Assembly (NCBI GenBank): GCA_900068845.1
Contig: CEFQ01000005.1
Coordinates: 740,475 to 804,474 of the forward strand
Source: Enterobacter ludwigii
Lineage (GTDB): Bacteria > Pseudomonadota > Gammaproteobacteria > Enterobacterales > Enterobacteriaceae
Reading direction: 5' to 3'
Length of the DNA stretch: 64,000 nt
Shown: positions 41,905 to 51,651 of the stretch, in pieces
Numbering within the stretch: position 1 is the stretch's first letter
How the letters are laid out: each line of letters opens with the position of its first letter
Translations under genes and position numbers: made by a program
Notes under the pieces: model-generated
What the model was told of the DNA's origin: nothing
Databases searched by the model: none
The model's input: the letters and a program-made list of their open reading frames with translations, nothing else

Positions 41905-42159
41905 TTAAGGCGCGGTATCGGCTTCCAGTTTCAGCAAAAAAGTCATGGCGCTTTCACGGCTGTTACCGCACATTTCCGCACTGGGCTGTAAGCCAGCACA
42001 CACCGAAGGACGCAGCGGTGAACCAAAGATTTTACAGCGTTGTTGATCGTCTAACTGCACGCAGCGCGTATTAGCGGGCTTGCCGTGCGGCATGCCAGGA
42101 ATGGGAGAAGAGATTGAGGGGGCTGTGCAACAGGCACCGCACTGGTCACGACAAAACAT
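41905..42159 (-). CDS. yeiW: YkgJ-family cysteine-cluster protein YeiW
   Basis: An 84-residue protein with the cysteine cluster CGACC near the N-terminus plus CVQL, RCKIF, SVCAGL and MCGN, eight Cys in all, typical of the UPF0153/YkgJ family that is thought to bind a metal or Fe-S cluster. E. coli YeiW, next to yeiP, has the same length and the [11 protein letters not shown] segment. The ATG at 42159 is 6 nt from AGGAG; an ATG one codon upstream is at 3 nt. Function unknown. Confidence 0.85.
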   Translation of the reverse strand: MFCRDQCGACCTAPSISSPIPGMPHGKPANTRCVQLDDQQRCKIFGSPLRPSVCAGLQPSAEMCGNSRESAMTFLLKLEADTAP

Positions 42160-42311
42160 CATGCGCTCCTGTAGAGAATTCGCGGCGACAATAACAGCCT
42201 GACGTCGCGAATGCCATGCATCGGCAACAATTTTGCGCGACCTCACTTGCCAGTTTTTCGCCGCGCGAGTAACGTGACGCGCATTAACCTTCTGTCAGTG
42301 AGAAAACCAAT

Positions 42312-42884
42312 ATGCCTAAGGCAAACGAGATCAAAAAAGGGATGGCAGTCACCTGGAACGGCAAACTGTTGCTGGTGAAAGACATTGATGTGCAGAGTCC
42401 AAGTGCGCGCGGTGCCGCGACGCTCTATAAGATGCGTTTTACCGATGTCCGCACCGGCTTAAAAGTGGAAGAGCGCTTCAAAGGCGACGATATCATTGAT
42501 GCCATTTCACTCAGCCGCCGTGCCGTCACCTTCTCTTATATTGATGGTGATGAGTATGTGTTTATGGATGATGAAGACTACACGCCTTACAACTTCAAGA
42601 AAGACCAAATTGAAGAAGAGCTGCTGTTTATTCCTGAAGGCGGCATTCCCGGTATTCAGGTCCTGACGATGGATGGCCAGGTCTTGGCGCTGGAACTGCC
42701 CCAAACTGTCGATATGGAAATCGTTGATACCTCGCCAGGCATTAAAGGCGCATCCGCCAGCGCCCGTTCAAAACCTGCCGGCATGAGTACCGGATTATCC
42801 ATTCAGGTGCCAGAATATCTCAGCAATGGCGATCGCATCCGCATTCATATTGCGGAACGTCGCTATATGGGCCGCGCTGACTAA
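42312..42884 (+). CDS. efpL: Elongation factor P-like protein EfpL (YeiP)
   Basis: EF-P paralogue of 190 residues, the E. coli YeiP length, that helps ribosomes through polyproline and some other arrest motifs. KOW-like N-terminal domain followed by two OB-fold domains. The loop that in EF-P carries the modified Lys reads SPSARGAA with Arg33 at its tip, the YeiP/EfpL form rather than EF-P. The ending [18 protein letters not shown] is typical. Divergent from yeiW. Confidence 0.94.
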   Translation: MPKANEIKKGMAVTWNGKLLLVKDIDVQSPSARGAATLYKMRFTDVRTGLKVEERFKGDDIIDAISLSRRAVTFSYIDGDEYVFMDDEDYTPYNFKKDQIEEELLFIPEGGIPGIQVLTMDGQVLALELPQTVDMEIVDTSPGIKGASASARSKPAGMSTGLSIQVPEYLSNGDRIRIHIAERRYMGRAD

Positions 42885-42912
42885 TTACATGCTTCCGTCC
42901 GGCGGCCGGTGA

Positions 42913-42929
42913 TTGTTATAGTATAACAA
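42913..42929. promoter_or_regulatory. Zur-like box upstream of yeiR
   Basis: Perfect palindrome TTGTTATA-G-TATAACAA, matching the gammaproteobacterial Zur core GTTATANTATAAC. It lies 65 bp upstream of the yeiR start and 28 bp after efpL. Confidence 0.75.
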
Positions 42930-42993
42930 GGCCGTGCGCGCCGGATATGCCCCATCCGCGCGCAATTTATTCTCTTTTCCTGGGAGCCCTTTT

Positions 42994-43968
42994 GTGACGC
43001 GCGTAAACCTCATCACCGGATTTCTTGGCAGCGGTAAAACCACCACTCTGCTGCATCTGTTAGCCAATAAACCCGCCGACGAAAACTGGGCGATTCTGGT
43101 CAACGAGTTTGGCGAGATTGGCATCGACGGCGCATTGCTTGCCGATCGTGGTGCAACGCTGAAAGAGATTCCCGGCGGCTGCATGTGCTGCGTTAACGGT
43201 TTGCCGCTGCAGGTTGGGCTGAATATGCTGCTGAAGCAAGCCAAACCCGATCGCCTGATTATCGAACCCACCGGCCTTGGCCATCCTAAACAACTGCTGA
43301 ACATGCTGCGCGCTGCCGTCTATCAGCCCTGGATTCAGGTGGATGCAACCTTAACACTGCTCGATCCACGTCAGCTCGCCGATGCGCGCGTAGTAGAGAA
43401 TGAGAACTTCCGCGATCAACTGGTGGCGGCCGATATCATTGTGGCGAACAAAAGCGATCGCTGGAATGAAGACGATCGTCAGCGTTTACAGGATTGGCAG
43501 CAGCAATTTTTAGGCGATCGCCAACTGGTGGAAGCGGCATGGGGAGAGATCGATCCCGCTCTGCTGACCCAAGCCGCCTTGGCGGATCGTGCGGTTCCCG
43601 ATGCTGCACATCACCACCCTACTTCACGTCCACAAGGCTTAGCTGCACTGAAACTGGATGGCCAGGCGCGCTGGCGTCGGGCGCTAAATGAAGGTCAGGG
43701 CTATGCTTCCTGCGGCTGGATTTTCGATGAGGAAACCGTGTTTGATACCATCAAAGCGCTAGAGTGGGCAAGGCATGCGCCCGTGGATCGCGTTAAAGGT
43801 GTGTTGCGCACTGCCGATGGTTTAGTGAATATCAATCGTCAGGGCGACGATCTCTTTATTGAAACCCGCCCCACCACACCACCGGATAGCCGCATCGAAT
43901 TGATTCATCATCAGCCTGCTGACTGGAACCTTTTGCAGACGGAGTTGTTGAAGATTCGTTTAAATTAG
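42994..43968 (+). CDS. yeiR: COG0523-family zinc-related GTPase YeiR
   Basis: G3E P-loop GTPase of 324 residues, a candidate zinc metallochaperone. Walker A GFLGSGKTT (9-17), the metal-binding GGCMCC motif (CxCC, Cys63, Cys65, Cys66), guanine specificity motif NKSD, and a short HHH run in the hinge to the C-terminal CobW_C domain (GLAALKLDG, ASCGWIFDEETVF). Start is GTG at 42994 (VTRVNLITG) with GGGAG 7 nt upstream, matching E. coli YeiR; an ATG 20 codons earlier is not supported. A Zur-like box upstream suggests induction by zinc shortage. Confidence 0.92.
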   Translation: MTRVNLITGFLGSGKTTTLLHLLANKPADENWAILVNEFGEIGIDGALLADRGATLKEIPGGCMCCVNGLPLQVGLNMLLKQAKPDRLIIEPTGLGHPKQLLNMLRAAVYQPWIQVDATLTLLDPRQLADARVVENENFRDQLVAADIIVANKSDRWNEDDRQRLQDWQQQFLGDRQLVEAAWGEIDPALLTQAALADRAVPDAAHHHPTSRPQGLAALKLDGQARWRRALNEGQGYASCGWIFDEETVFDTIKALEWARHAPVDRVKGVLRTADGLVNINRQGDDLFIETRPTTPPDSRIELIHHQPADWNLLQTELLKIRLN

Positions 43969-44013
43969 ATGCGTTAGGTTGCCACCGTTATTTTCACTTT
44001 GAGTCTATTTTCT

Positions 44014-44721
44014 ATGCGCGCTTCTCGATTAGTCACCATCCTGCTGCTGAATGCGCTGGGCGTGATGCTATTTCTTTCATGGTACCTGCCGCCCGATCAC
44101 GGGTTTTGGTTTGGTATCGATAAAGCCATCTTTTATGGCTTCAATGACCAGATGGTTGACCATCATGGTTTCGCGGTGTTAGTGGCAATCACTAACTTTC
44201 GCGGTTTCGATCTGGTTTCGCTGCTGGCAATGGGTTTGCTCTATCTGTGGTTCTGGCGTCGCGAAACACCACAACATCGCCGTCGCATGCTTGCCATAGG
44301 TATTACGATGCTGCTGACTGCGGTAATACTGAATCAACTGGGCCATTTATTACCCGTAAAGCACTCCAGCCCAACGCTGTTTTTTGAGAATGTGCATCGC
44401 GTAAGTGAACTGACTGGCATTCCAGCCAAAGATGCTTCAAAAGATAGCTTCCCCGGCGACCACGGCATGATGCTGATTATCTTTACCTGCTTTATGTGGC
44501 GTTATTTCGGCTTCCGTGCGTTTCTGGTGGGCTTGGTGATTACCCTCGTGTTCGCTATGCCGCGCGTGATGGCCGGTGCGCACTGGTTCACGGATATTGC
44601 TGTTGGTTCATTATCGGTCGTGCTGGTTGGCCTGAGCTGGTGTTTATTAACCCCATTAAGCGACATACTGGTGAATTGGCTAAACCGTTCATTGCCCGGC
44701 AAATATAAGCCGCGAACGTAA
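44014..44721 (+). CDS. lpxT: Lipid A 1-diphosphate synthase LpxT (YeiU)
   Basis: Inner-membrane PAP2 phosphatase-fold enzyme that transfers phosphate from undecaprenyl pyrophosphate to lipid A on the periplasmic side. About six helices in 235 residues. PAP2 motifs: KDASKDSFPGDHGMM (motif 2, SxxxGDH-like) and PRVMAGAHWFTDI (motif 3, with R...H...D); motif 1 lies in KHSSPT. ATG 44014 (MRASRLVT); a TTG 5 codons earlier is possible. Confidence 0.93.
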   Translation: MRASRLVTILLLNALGVMLFLSWYLPPDHGFWFGIDKAIFYGFNDQMVDHHGFAVLVAITNFRGFDLVSLLAMGLLYLWFWRRETPQHRRRMLAIGITMLLTAVILNQLGHLLPVKHSSPTLFFENVHRVSELTGIPAKDASKDSFPGDHGMMLIIFTCFMWRYFGFRAFLVGLVITLVFAMPRVMAGAHWFTDIAVGSLSVVLVGLSWCLLTPLSDILVNWLNRSLPGKYKPRT

Positions 44722-45236
44722 TAGTTAAGCGCGAGTGATCTTAGAACAAAAAGTCGATCGCTCGCGCTTATTGAAAACGCCAATAAATTATTAGCAAACT
44801 AACAATGTTTTGATAAAAGAAAACATTATGGTGCCGAACCCGCAACAATAGCCTTATTCCTAAGTTGTCCACCCAGAACCCTCTCAAAATCGGCCTTATC
44901 GTCAGAACACCCCCCTTATTGCACCGCTATTTGGTTACTAAATCGCTGCCAATTGTTGATAAACTAGCCATTGTGTTACAGATTGATTTCACATCGAAAA
45001 AACCTTTGAATATTTATATAAAAGCACTCGCCACGCGGTCTGTAATCGGTTAACCTCAAATCCGATTAGTAAGCAACAGCATAAAATGCGGTGCCTAAAG
45101 CGACAAAAATGTGTTCATTAACACAATTTTGTAATTAAGGAATTGTCTTAGACGGTCGTACTTATTAATCTCAACCCGCTTTGTCATCTGGCTGACGACA
45201 TTCTGTCGTAAAGGAACTCGAAGGAAAACACGTACA
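44722..45236. other. 515-bp AT-rich gap before mepS
   Basis: Contains a long stem (TAAGCGCGAG at 44726 pairing with CTCGCGCTTA at 44761-44770, with GATC pairing inside) just after lpxT, without a U-run, then AT-rich sequence. A 62-codon frame at 44865-45053 has no ribosome site and no recognisable motif; I do not call it a gene. The mepS promoter and a long leader probably lie here. Confidence 0.5.
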
Positions 45237-45812
45237 ATGGTCAAGTCTCAACCAATTCTGAGATACCTCAGGCGGATCATTCCCGCAGTAGCATTAGCAA
45301 CACTTTTATCAGCATGTAGCAGTAGCCATAACGGTCAGAACGCGAATAACGAGAATCATGAAGTTAACAACCAGAATGGTTTTTTACTTCAAGCGTCTCA
45401 GGACGAATTTGAACAAATGGTGCAGAATGTGGACGTTAAGTCCCGCATCATGGAACAGTACAGTGACTGGAAAGGTGTGCGTTACCGCTTAGGCGGCGAC
45501 ACCAAACGCGGCATTGATTGTTCTGCTTTTGTTCAGCGCACCTTTCGCGAGCAGTTCGGTTTAGATTTGCCACGCTCAACGTCTGAACAGCAAGACACCG
45601 GCAAAGAGATTTCACGCAATAAATTGCGCGCAGGTGACTTAGTGTTGTTCCGCGCCGGTTCGACTGGCCGCCACGTGGGTATTTATCTTGGCAACGATAA
45701 TTTTGTTCATGCGTCCACCAGCAGCGGCGTAATGATTTCCAATTTAAACGACAGTTATTGGAAAACACGTTACCGCGAAGGACGTCGGGTTTTAGCTAAA
45801 AACCCAAGCTAA
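45237..45812 (+). CDS. mepS: Murein DD-endopeptidase MepS (Spr)
   Basis: Outer-membrane lipoprotein that cuts meso-DAP-D-Ala peptide crosslinks so that new glycan can be inserted. The 191-residue precursor has a lipobox LLSAC (Cys27) and an NlpC/P60 domain with catalytic Cys95 (GIDCSAF), His146 (GRHVGIY) and His158 (FVHAS). The segment after the lipobox is Asn-rich ([13 protein letters not shown]). In E. coli its level is set by the Prc-NlpI protease. A strong terminator follows. Confidence 0.96.
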   Translation: MVKSQPILRYLRRIIPAVALATLLSACSSSHNGQNANNENHEVNNQNGFLLQASQDEFEQMVQNVDVKSRIMEQYSDWKGVRYRLGGDTKRGIDCSAFVQRTFREQFGLDLPRSTSEQQDTGKEISRNKLRAGDLVLFRAGSTGRHVGIYLGNDNFVHASTSSGVMISNLNDSYWKTRYREGRRVLAKNPS

Positions 45813-45850
45813 CGTATTTGCTTTGAAGATCCTCTCAGCCAGAGAATCAG

Positions 45851-45878
45851 AAAACGCTGCCCCGGCAGCGTTTTTTTT
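45851..45878 (+). terminator. Intrinsic terminator of mepS
   Basis: Stem AAAACGCTGCC / GGCAGCGTTTT with a CC centre and eight T residues, 39 bp past the mepS stop. Confidence 0.9.
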
Positions 45879-46087
45879 CGCCCCTGGTTTTTTAACTCAA
45901 ATCCAGCCAATAAAAACTAATTGAGAATCAAAAATATAAGGAGACAATCTTCGCGCTCTCGTTATATTCTCGTTGACTTCCTGATACCCCTATATCGCAA
46001 TGCAGCCAGCGTGGCTGCGGCCTGAAAGTGGGTAGAGACCAAACGATAAACATAATAAAAAATGGCAAGACAAGGGGAATGCACTCC

Positions 46088-47653
46088 ATGCCACTGTCGG
46101 GAACATTAAAAGGTCATGCGAGCTATGCGCGCCGCATTGCCTGGAGTAGCGCAATCATCGGCGCGCTATTCTTTCTGCTTTTTGTCACCGTTCTGTTAAC
46201 ACTGACCTGGCAAAAACGCTTACACCAACATGAACAGTTACTGGCGCATAGCCGCGACGATTTACAACAGGTGCTGACCAACCTGGTCGATACACTTTAT
46301 CCATTACAGCAATACACCCAATTAGCGTGCAGTAGCGTCAGCCGTGAACTCACATCTCGCGCCGCCTTCGCCGGAAACCTTCGTGCCATTCTCCTGGTAC
46401 GTAACGGTGATGCATACTGCTCTTCTGCCACCGGCGCTTTCCTGATGGCGGCTAACGATATCTCTCCCGAATCTGAACTGGAACGCGATCGTGATATGCG
46501 CTTGCTGGAAGGCACACCCTTGCTGCCAACTAAACCGGCACTGGCGTTGTGGGTAAAAAATCCAGGATCCGCAGAAACGGGTATTCTCGCCACCATGAAC
46601 ATCAGCCTGACTCCCTATCAATTGCTGGCCTCTTATCATCCAGAAATCACCGGGATGGCGCTGGTGATTGGCAATAAGGCGCTACTGAGCGGCAGCAATC
46701 AGGTCGTTAACGTCAGTGATTTACCTGCGCCGCTGCACGAAATGGCGTTCGAAGATGGCGCCCTGCACTTTATGTTGTTTGGTAGCACCTTAGCGTCGCG
46801 GGATTATTCGCTGACGCTGCTGACCGGCTTACTCTTCTCCCTGCTGGTTTCCGCTGTAAGCTGGCTATTGCTCACCCGACAGCAGCGCCCTGGCAAAGAG
46901 ATTATGCAAGCCATCAAGCGCGGCCATTTCCATGTTGAGTATCAACCCTTGGTGACAGCGCATGATGGCCAACCGTACGGCGTAGAAGCGCTGCTGCGCT
47001 GGACACATCCCACAGAAGGCATGATCCCGCCCGATGTGTTTATCGGCTATGCCGAGGCGCAGAATCTGATTATTCCGCTTACCCGCCATCTGTTTTCGCT
47101 GGTGGCGCGCGATGCACAATTTCTCTGTAAACAACTGCCGCACGGCACACGCCTGAGCCTCAATCTTTCACCGCTGCATCTTGCCTCGGACAGTTTCCGC
47201 CATGACGTGCAAGAATGGATTAACGCCATGCCCGCCAACCATTTCAACTATGTGTTTGAAATTACTGAACGCACTATGGTGGGTGAAAAAAATGCGGGAG
47301 AAGTGTTTGCCTGGCTACACGCGCACAATTTCAAGATTGCGATTGATGATTTTGGCACCGGCCACAGTGCGCTGATCTACCTGGAAAAATATCCGTTTGA
47401 CTACCTGAAGATTGATCGTGGTTTTGTGCAAAGTATTGGCACGGAAACCGTGACTTCGCCGGTTTTGGATGCGGTACTGCTGCTGGCAAAGAAGCTCAAC
47501 CTAAAAACCGTGGCCGAAGGCGTAGAGACCGGCGATCAGGCGGCGTGGCTGGTCAATCGCGGCGTGACGCATTTACAGGGCTATCTGTTCAGTCGGCCGC
47601 TGCGACCAGAAAATCTCGTTAGCTATTACCAACGCCAGCGCGCGTTGAGTTAA
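46088..47653 (+). CDS. pdeN: Cyclic-di-GMP phosphodiesterase with CSS motif, PdeN (Rtn)-like
   Basis: Membrane phosphodiesterase of 521 residues. First helix at about 16-41, a periplasmic CSS domain with two literal CSS sites (Cys81 in LACSSV, Cys111 in YCSSAT), a second helix near 240-262, then an EAL domain with EALLRW, ITERT, IDDFGTG and VAEGVET, all needed for c-di-GMP hydrolysis. Known for the family: periplasmic disulfide state, set by DsbA/B, tunes activity and proteolysis. ATG at 46088 has AGGGGA 8-9 nt upstream. As in E. coli it precedes yejA. Confidence 0.93.
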   Translation: MPLSGTLKGHASYARRIAWSSAIIGALFFLLFVTVLLTLTWQKRLHQHEQLLAHSRDDLQQVLTNLVDTLYPLQQYTQLACSSVSRELTSRAAFAGNLRAILLVRNGDAYCSSATGAFLMAANDISPESELERDRDMRLLEGTPLLPTKPALALWVKNPGSAETGILATMNISLTPYQLLASYHPEITGMALVIGNKALLSGSNQVVNVSDLPAPLHEMAFEDGALHFMLFGSTLASRDYSLTLLTGLLFSLLVSAVSWLLLTRQQRPGKEIMQAIKRGHFHVEYQPLVTAHDGQPYGVEALLRWTHPTEGMIPPDVFIGYAEAQNLIIPLTRHLFSLVARDAQFLCKQLPHGTRLSLNLSPLHLASDSFRHDVQEWINAMPANHFNYVFEITERTMVGEKNAGEVFAWLHAHNFKIAIDDFGTGHSALIYLEKYPFDYLKIDRGFVQSIGTETVTSPVLDAVLLLAKKLNLKTVAEGVETGDQAAWLVNRGVTHLQGYLFSRPLRPENLVSYYQRQRALS

Positions 47654-47718
47654 CATCACGCGAACCCCATGAAACTGCTACCATAACGTGCGGAATACCA
47701 CAGGAGATCGCCCCACTT

Positions 47719-49527
47719 ATGCTGCTGCGCCTTGTCACAGCGTTGTTGGTATGTAGCGCCCTTGCGCCGCTGCATGCCGCAACCATCAACGAAAGCTATG
47801 CCTTCGCTAAGTTGGGCGAGCCGAAGTATGCGGTGAATTTTACGCATTACGATTATGCCAATCCCGCCGCGCCCAAAGGCGGCAAAATAACTCTGGCGGT
47901 GGTCGGTACCTACGACAACTTTAATCGCTTCGCCTCGCGTGGCAATCCCGGCATTGGCTCCGACACACTGTACGACGGCTTGTTTACCACCTCCGATGAT
48001 GAGCCCGGCAGTTACTATCCGCTGATCGCTGAATCCGCGCGCTATCCAGATGACTATCGCTGGATGGAGGTCTCGATCAATCCCCATGCGCAGTTTCAGG
48101 ACGGTACAGCCATTACCGCGCAGGATGTGGCTTTCACCTTCCAGAAATTTATGACCGAAGGTGTGCCGCAGTTCCGCGTGGCATTTCGCGATGTGCAAGT
48201 CAAAGCGCTTAATCGCCTAACCGTGCGCATCGACATGCCGAAGCCGGATAAAGACCGCGTTCTTAGCTGGCTAACGCTGCCGGTCATCCCTGAAAAATTC
48301 TGGCAAAACAAAAAATTTAATGAGCCGATTGGTTATCCGCCGCTCGCCAGCGGTCCTTATCGCGTGACCGCGTATAAATCGGGGCAATTTATCCAATACA
48401 GTCGGGTGAAAGATTATTGGGCTGCCAATCTGCCGGTGAATCGCGGACGCTTTAACTTCGACACGATTCGTTATGATTATTACCTCGATGACAACGTGGC
48501 GTTCGAAGCCTTCAAAGCTGGCGCTTACGATTTACGTGAAGAGAGCTCGGCGAAGAAATGGGCCACGCAATATCGCGGCCGCAACTTTGATAGCCACGCC
48601 ATCGTCAAATCGACCATTCCCAATACGGTTTCCACCGACGCACGCTGGCTGGCGTTCAACAATGAAAAACCGTTATTCGCCGATCGTCGCGTGCGCGAAG
48701 CCATTACGCTGGCGTTCGATTTCGAGTGGATGAATAAAGCGCTTTTTTATGGCGCTTACAAACGCACCAACAGCTATTTCCAAAACACCGAATATGCAGC
48801 GCAAGGTTATCCCAAAGCCGAGCAGTTGATTCTACTGGCGCCTTACAAAGCGCAGTTGCCGCCTGAAGTATTTAACAACGAGTATGCGCCGCCACGTTCT
48901 GACGGCAGCGGTTTCGATCGTGGCAACTTGTTAAAAGCCAGAAATCTGCTGAAAGAAGCAGGCTGGGAGATTAAAAATCAGCAACTGGTGAACGTCAAAA
49001 CCGGCCAGCCGTTTCGTTTCGAATTACTGATGCGCAGCGGCACGCAAAATGACTGGGCGCTGCCGTTTCAGCACAGCCTCGAACGGCTGGGCATTCAGGT
49101 CTCGCTGCGCCAGATTGACAGCTCGCAATATTTACGCCGTTTACGCGAAGGTGACTACGATATGATCCCGTCGCTCTACTACGCGATGCCTTGGCCTTCT
49201 ACCAGCTTGCGGACGATCTGGCAGTCTGAATTTATTGATTCATCGTGGAATACGCCGCGCGTGAAAGATCCGATCGTCGATCACTTTGTACAGCAAATCG
49301 TTGAGCATCAGGGCGATGAGAAAGCGCTGCTGCCGCTCGGCCAGGCGCTGGATCGCATCCTGCTGTGGAATGCCTACATGATTCCCATGTGGTACAGCGC
49401 TGAAGATCGCATGGCTTACTGGGACAAGTTTTCCCATCCCGAGATTAAACCTGCGTTTGCTACCGGGCTGGAAAACTGGTGGTACGATGTGAACAGAGCC
49501 GGGCGATTACCGGCCGATCGACGCTGA
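47719..49527 (+). CDS. yejA: Peptide ABC transporter periplasmic binding protein YejA
   Basis: Periplasmic solute-binding protein (SBP family 5), 602 residues, E. coli 604. Signal peptide [20 protein letters not shown], then the mature protein [17 protein letters not shown]. Family segments: [22 protein letters not shown] and [11 protein letters not shown]. YejABEF imports oligopeptides and is the uptake route for the peptide-nucleotide antibiotic microcin C. AGGAG lies 12 nt before the ATG, which is long; no better start is visible. Confidence 0.95.
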   Translation: MLLRLVTALLVCSALAPLHAATINESYAFAKLGEPKYAVNFTHYDYANPAAPKGGKITLAVVGTYDNFNRFASRGNPGIGSDTLYDGLFTTSDDEPGSYYPLIAESARYPDDYRWMEVSINPHAQFQDGTAITAQDVAFTFQKFMTEGVPQFRVAFRDVQVKALNRLTVRIDMPKPDKDRVLSWLTLPVIPEKFWQNKKFNEPIGYPPLASGPYRVTAYKSGQFIQYSRVKDYWAANLPVNRGRFNFDTIRYDYYLDDNVAFEAFKAGAYDLREESSAKKWATQYRGRNFDSHAIVKSTIPNTVSTDARWLAFNNEKPLFADRRVREAITLAFDFEWMNKALFYGAYKRTNSYFQNTEYAAQGYPKAEQLILLAPYKAQLPPEVFNNEYAPPRSDGSGFDRGNLLKARNLLKEAGWEIKNQQLVNVKTGQPFRFELLMRSGTQNDWALPFQHSLERLGIQVSLRQIDSSQYLRRLREGDYDMIPSLYYAMPWPSTSLRTIWQSEFIDSSWNTPRVKDPIVDHFVQQIVEHQGDEKALLPLGQALDRILLWNAYMIPMWYSAEDRMAYWDKFSHPEIKPAFATGLENWWYDVNRAGRLPADRR

Positions 49528-49537
49528 GGAGCACGGT

Positions 49538-50629
49538 TTGGCAGCCTATTTTCTACGCAGGTTACTGCTGATTATTCCCACGCTGTGGGCGATCATCACT
49601 CTGAACTTCTTTATTGTGCAAATCGCGCCGGGCGGCCCGGTGGATCAGGCGTTAGCGAACGTGCAGTTTGGCCACAGCACCGGCATCCCCGGCTCGGGCG
49701 GCAGCGACAGCGGCGCGCGAGGTACGCTGATGCGTGATAATCCCGGCGACAGCCAATATCGCGGCGCACGCGGCCTTGATCCAGAAGTGATCGCCGAAAT
49801 TAAGCATCGTTACGGCTTCGATAAACCGCTACTGCAACGTTACGGCGAAATGCTATGGAATTACATTCGGTTTGATTTCGGCGACAGCCTGTTCCGTAGC
49901 GCATCGGTGTTACAGTTAATCAAAGAGAGCTTACCGGTCTCTATCAGCCTTGGATTGTGGAGTACCTTGATCATTTATCTGGTGTCGATTCCACTTGGCA
50001 TTAAAAAAGCGGTGCGTAACGGCAGCGCTTTTGATATCTGGAGCAGCACCTTTATCATCATTGGCTATTCAATCCCGGCTTTTTTGTTCGGCATCATGCT
50101 GATCGTACTGTTCGCAGGCGGCAGCTACTTCGACTGGTTCCCGCTGCGCGGCCTGACATCACCGCAGTTTGATTCGCTGCCGTGGTTCAGCAAAATTACC
50201 GATTACCTGTGGCACATTACGCTGCCGGTACTGGCCACGGTGATTGGCGGTTTCGCTACCCTAACCATGCTGACAAAAAACTCCTTTCTTGATGAGATCC
50301 GTAAACAATATGTGGTCACCGCGCGTGCCAAAGGGCTGGATGAGAAGCGCGTACTGTACGGCCACGTGTTCCGTAATGCCATGCTGCTGGTGATAGCCGG
50401 TTTCCCCGCCACCTTTATCAGCATGTTTTTCACCAGTTCGGTGTTGATAGAGGTGATGTTCTCACTCAATGGTATGGGCCTGCTCGGCTACGATGCCACC
50501 ATTCAACGCGACTATCCGGTGATGTTCGGCACGCTCTACATCTTCACCCTGATTGGCCTGCTGATGAACATTCTCAGCGATCTGACCTACACGCTGGTCG
50601 ATCCGCGTATAGATTTTGAGGGACGCTGA
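49538..50629 (+). CDS. yejB: Peptide ABC transporter permease YejB
   Basis: Inner-membrane permease of 363 residues, DppB/OppB type. N-terminal helix [17 protein letters not shown], a Gly/Ser-rich periplasmic insertion (about 45-75), and the EAA loop region [20 protein letters not shown]. The start is TTG at 49538, supported by GGAG 7 nt upstream and by alignment with E. coli YejB. The stop overlaps the yejE ATG by one base. Confidence 0.95.
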   Translation: MAAYFLRRLLLIIPTLWAIITLNFFIVQIAPGGPVDQALANVQFGHSTGIPGSGGSDSGARGTLMRDNPGDSQYRGARGLDPEVIAEIKHRYGFDKPLLQRYGEMLWNYIRFDFGDSLFRSASVLQLIKESLPVSISLGLWSTLIIYLVSIPLGIKKAVRNGSAFDIWSSTFIIIGYSIPAFLFGIMLIVLFAGGSYFDWFPLRGLTSPQFDSLPWFSKITDYLWHITLPVLATVIGGFATLTMLTKNSFLDEIRKQYVVTARAKGLDEKRVLYGHVFRNAMLLVIAGFPATFISMFFTSSVLIEVMFSLNGMGLLGYDATIQRDYPVMFGTLYIFTLIGLLMNILSDLTYTLVDPRIDFEGR

Positions 50630-51651
50630 TGCGCTTATCTCCTGTTAATCAGCAGCGCTGGCAGCGTTTTCGCCATAACCGTCGCGGTTACTGGTCGCTG
50701 TGGATTTTCCTGATCATTTTTGTCCTGTCACTGGGTGCCGAGTTGCTGGCCAATGACAAACCGCTGCTGGTGCATTATCAGCAGCGCTGGTACATGCCGC
50801 TGCTGTTCAATTACAGCGAAAGTGATTACGGCGGCGATTTCTCTACGCCCGCTGATTATCAGGATCCGTGGCTAAAACAGCGCATCGATCAGCAAGGTTG
50901 GGCGATCTGGGCACCCATTCGTTTTAGCGACAGCACCATCAACTTCGCTACTGATGTGCCCTTCCCTTCTCCGCCTTCGGCACAAAACTGGCTCGGCACC
51001 GATGCTAACGGTGGCGATGTACTGGCGCGTTTATTGTATGGCACGCGTATCTCATTACTGTTCGGCATTATGTTGACACTGTTCTCCAGCGTGATTGGCA
51101 TCGTGGTGGGTGCGCTACAAGGCTATTTTGGTGGACTCATTGATCTCATCGGTCAGCGCCTGATTGAGGTGTGGTCCGGCATGCCTTCACTGTTCCTGCT
51201 GATTCTGCTCTCCAGCGTGATTCAGCCCGGTTTCTGGTGGTTGCTGCTGGTTACGGTGGTGTTTGGCTGGATGAGTCTGGTGAGCGTGGTGCGCGCTGAA
51301 TTCCTGCGCGCACGCAATTATGATTATATCCGCGCGGCCCGTGCGCTCGGCGTTAGCGACAGCCGTATTATGTTGCGCCATATGCTGCCAAACGCCATGG
51401 TCGCCACCTTGACGTTTCTGCCCTTTATTCTTTGCGGTTCCATCACTACGCTGACCTCGCTGGACTTCCTCGGTTTTGGTTTGCCGGTCGGATCACCTTC
51501 ACTGGGTGAGCTGCTGTTACAAGGCAAAAACAATTTACAGGCGCCATGGCTGGGACTGGCGGGCTTCTTTGCCCTCGCCTTGCTACTGTCGCTGCTGATC
51601 TTTATCGGCGAAGCGGTGCGCGATGCCTTTGACCCGAGCCGAGGACGTTAA
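50629..51651 (+). CDS. yejE: Peptide ABC transporter permease YejE
   Basis: Inner-membrane permease of 340 residues, DppC/OppC type, with the usual N-terminal helix, a large periplasmic loop (about 45-130, NWLGTDANGGDVLARLLYG) and the EAA loop YIRAARALGVSDSRIMLRHMLPNA. It pairs with YejB. It overlaps yejB by one base (TGATG) and is immediately followed by yejF (TAA then ATG). Confidence 0.95.
   Translation: MRLSPVNQQRWQRFRHNRRGYWSLWIFLIIFVLSLGAELLANDKPLLVHYQQRWYMPLLFNYSESDYGGDFSTPADYQDPWLKQRIDQQGWAIWAPIRFSDSTINFATDVPFPSPPSAQNWLGTDANGGDVLARLLYGTRISLLFGIMLTLFSSVIGIVVGALQGYFGGLIDLIGQRLIEVWSGMPSLFLLILLSSVIQPGFWWLLLVTVVFGWMSLVSVVRAEFLRARNYDYIRAARALGVSDSRIMLRHMLPNAMVATLTFLPFILCGSITTLTSLDFLGFGLPVGSPSLGELLLQGKNNLQAPWLGLAGFFALALLLSLLIFIGEAVRDAFDPSRGR

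Noticed and set aside
44865..45053. 62-codon frame between lpxT and mepS
   Set aside because: No ribosome site, no hydrophobic or domain pattern, lies in AT-rich leader DNA.
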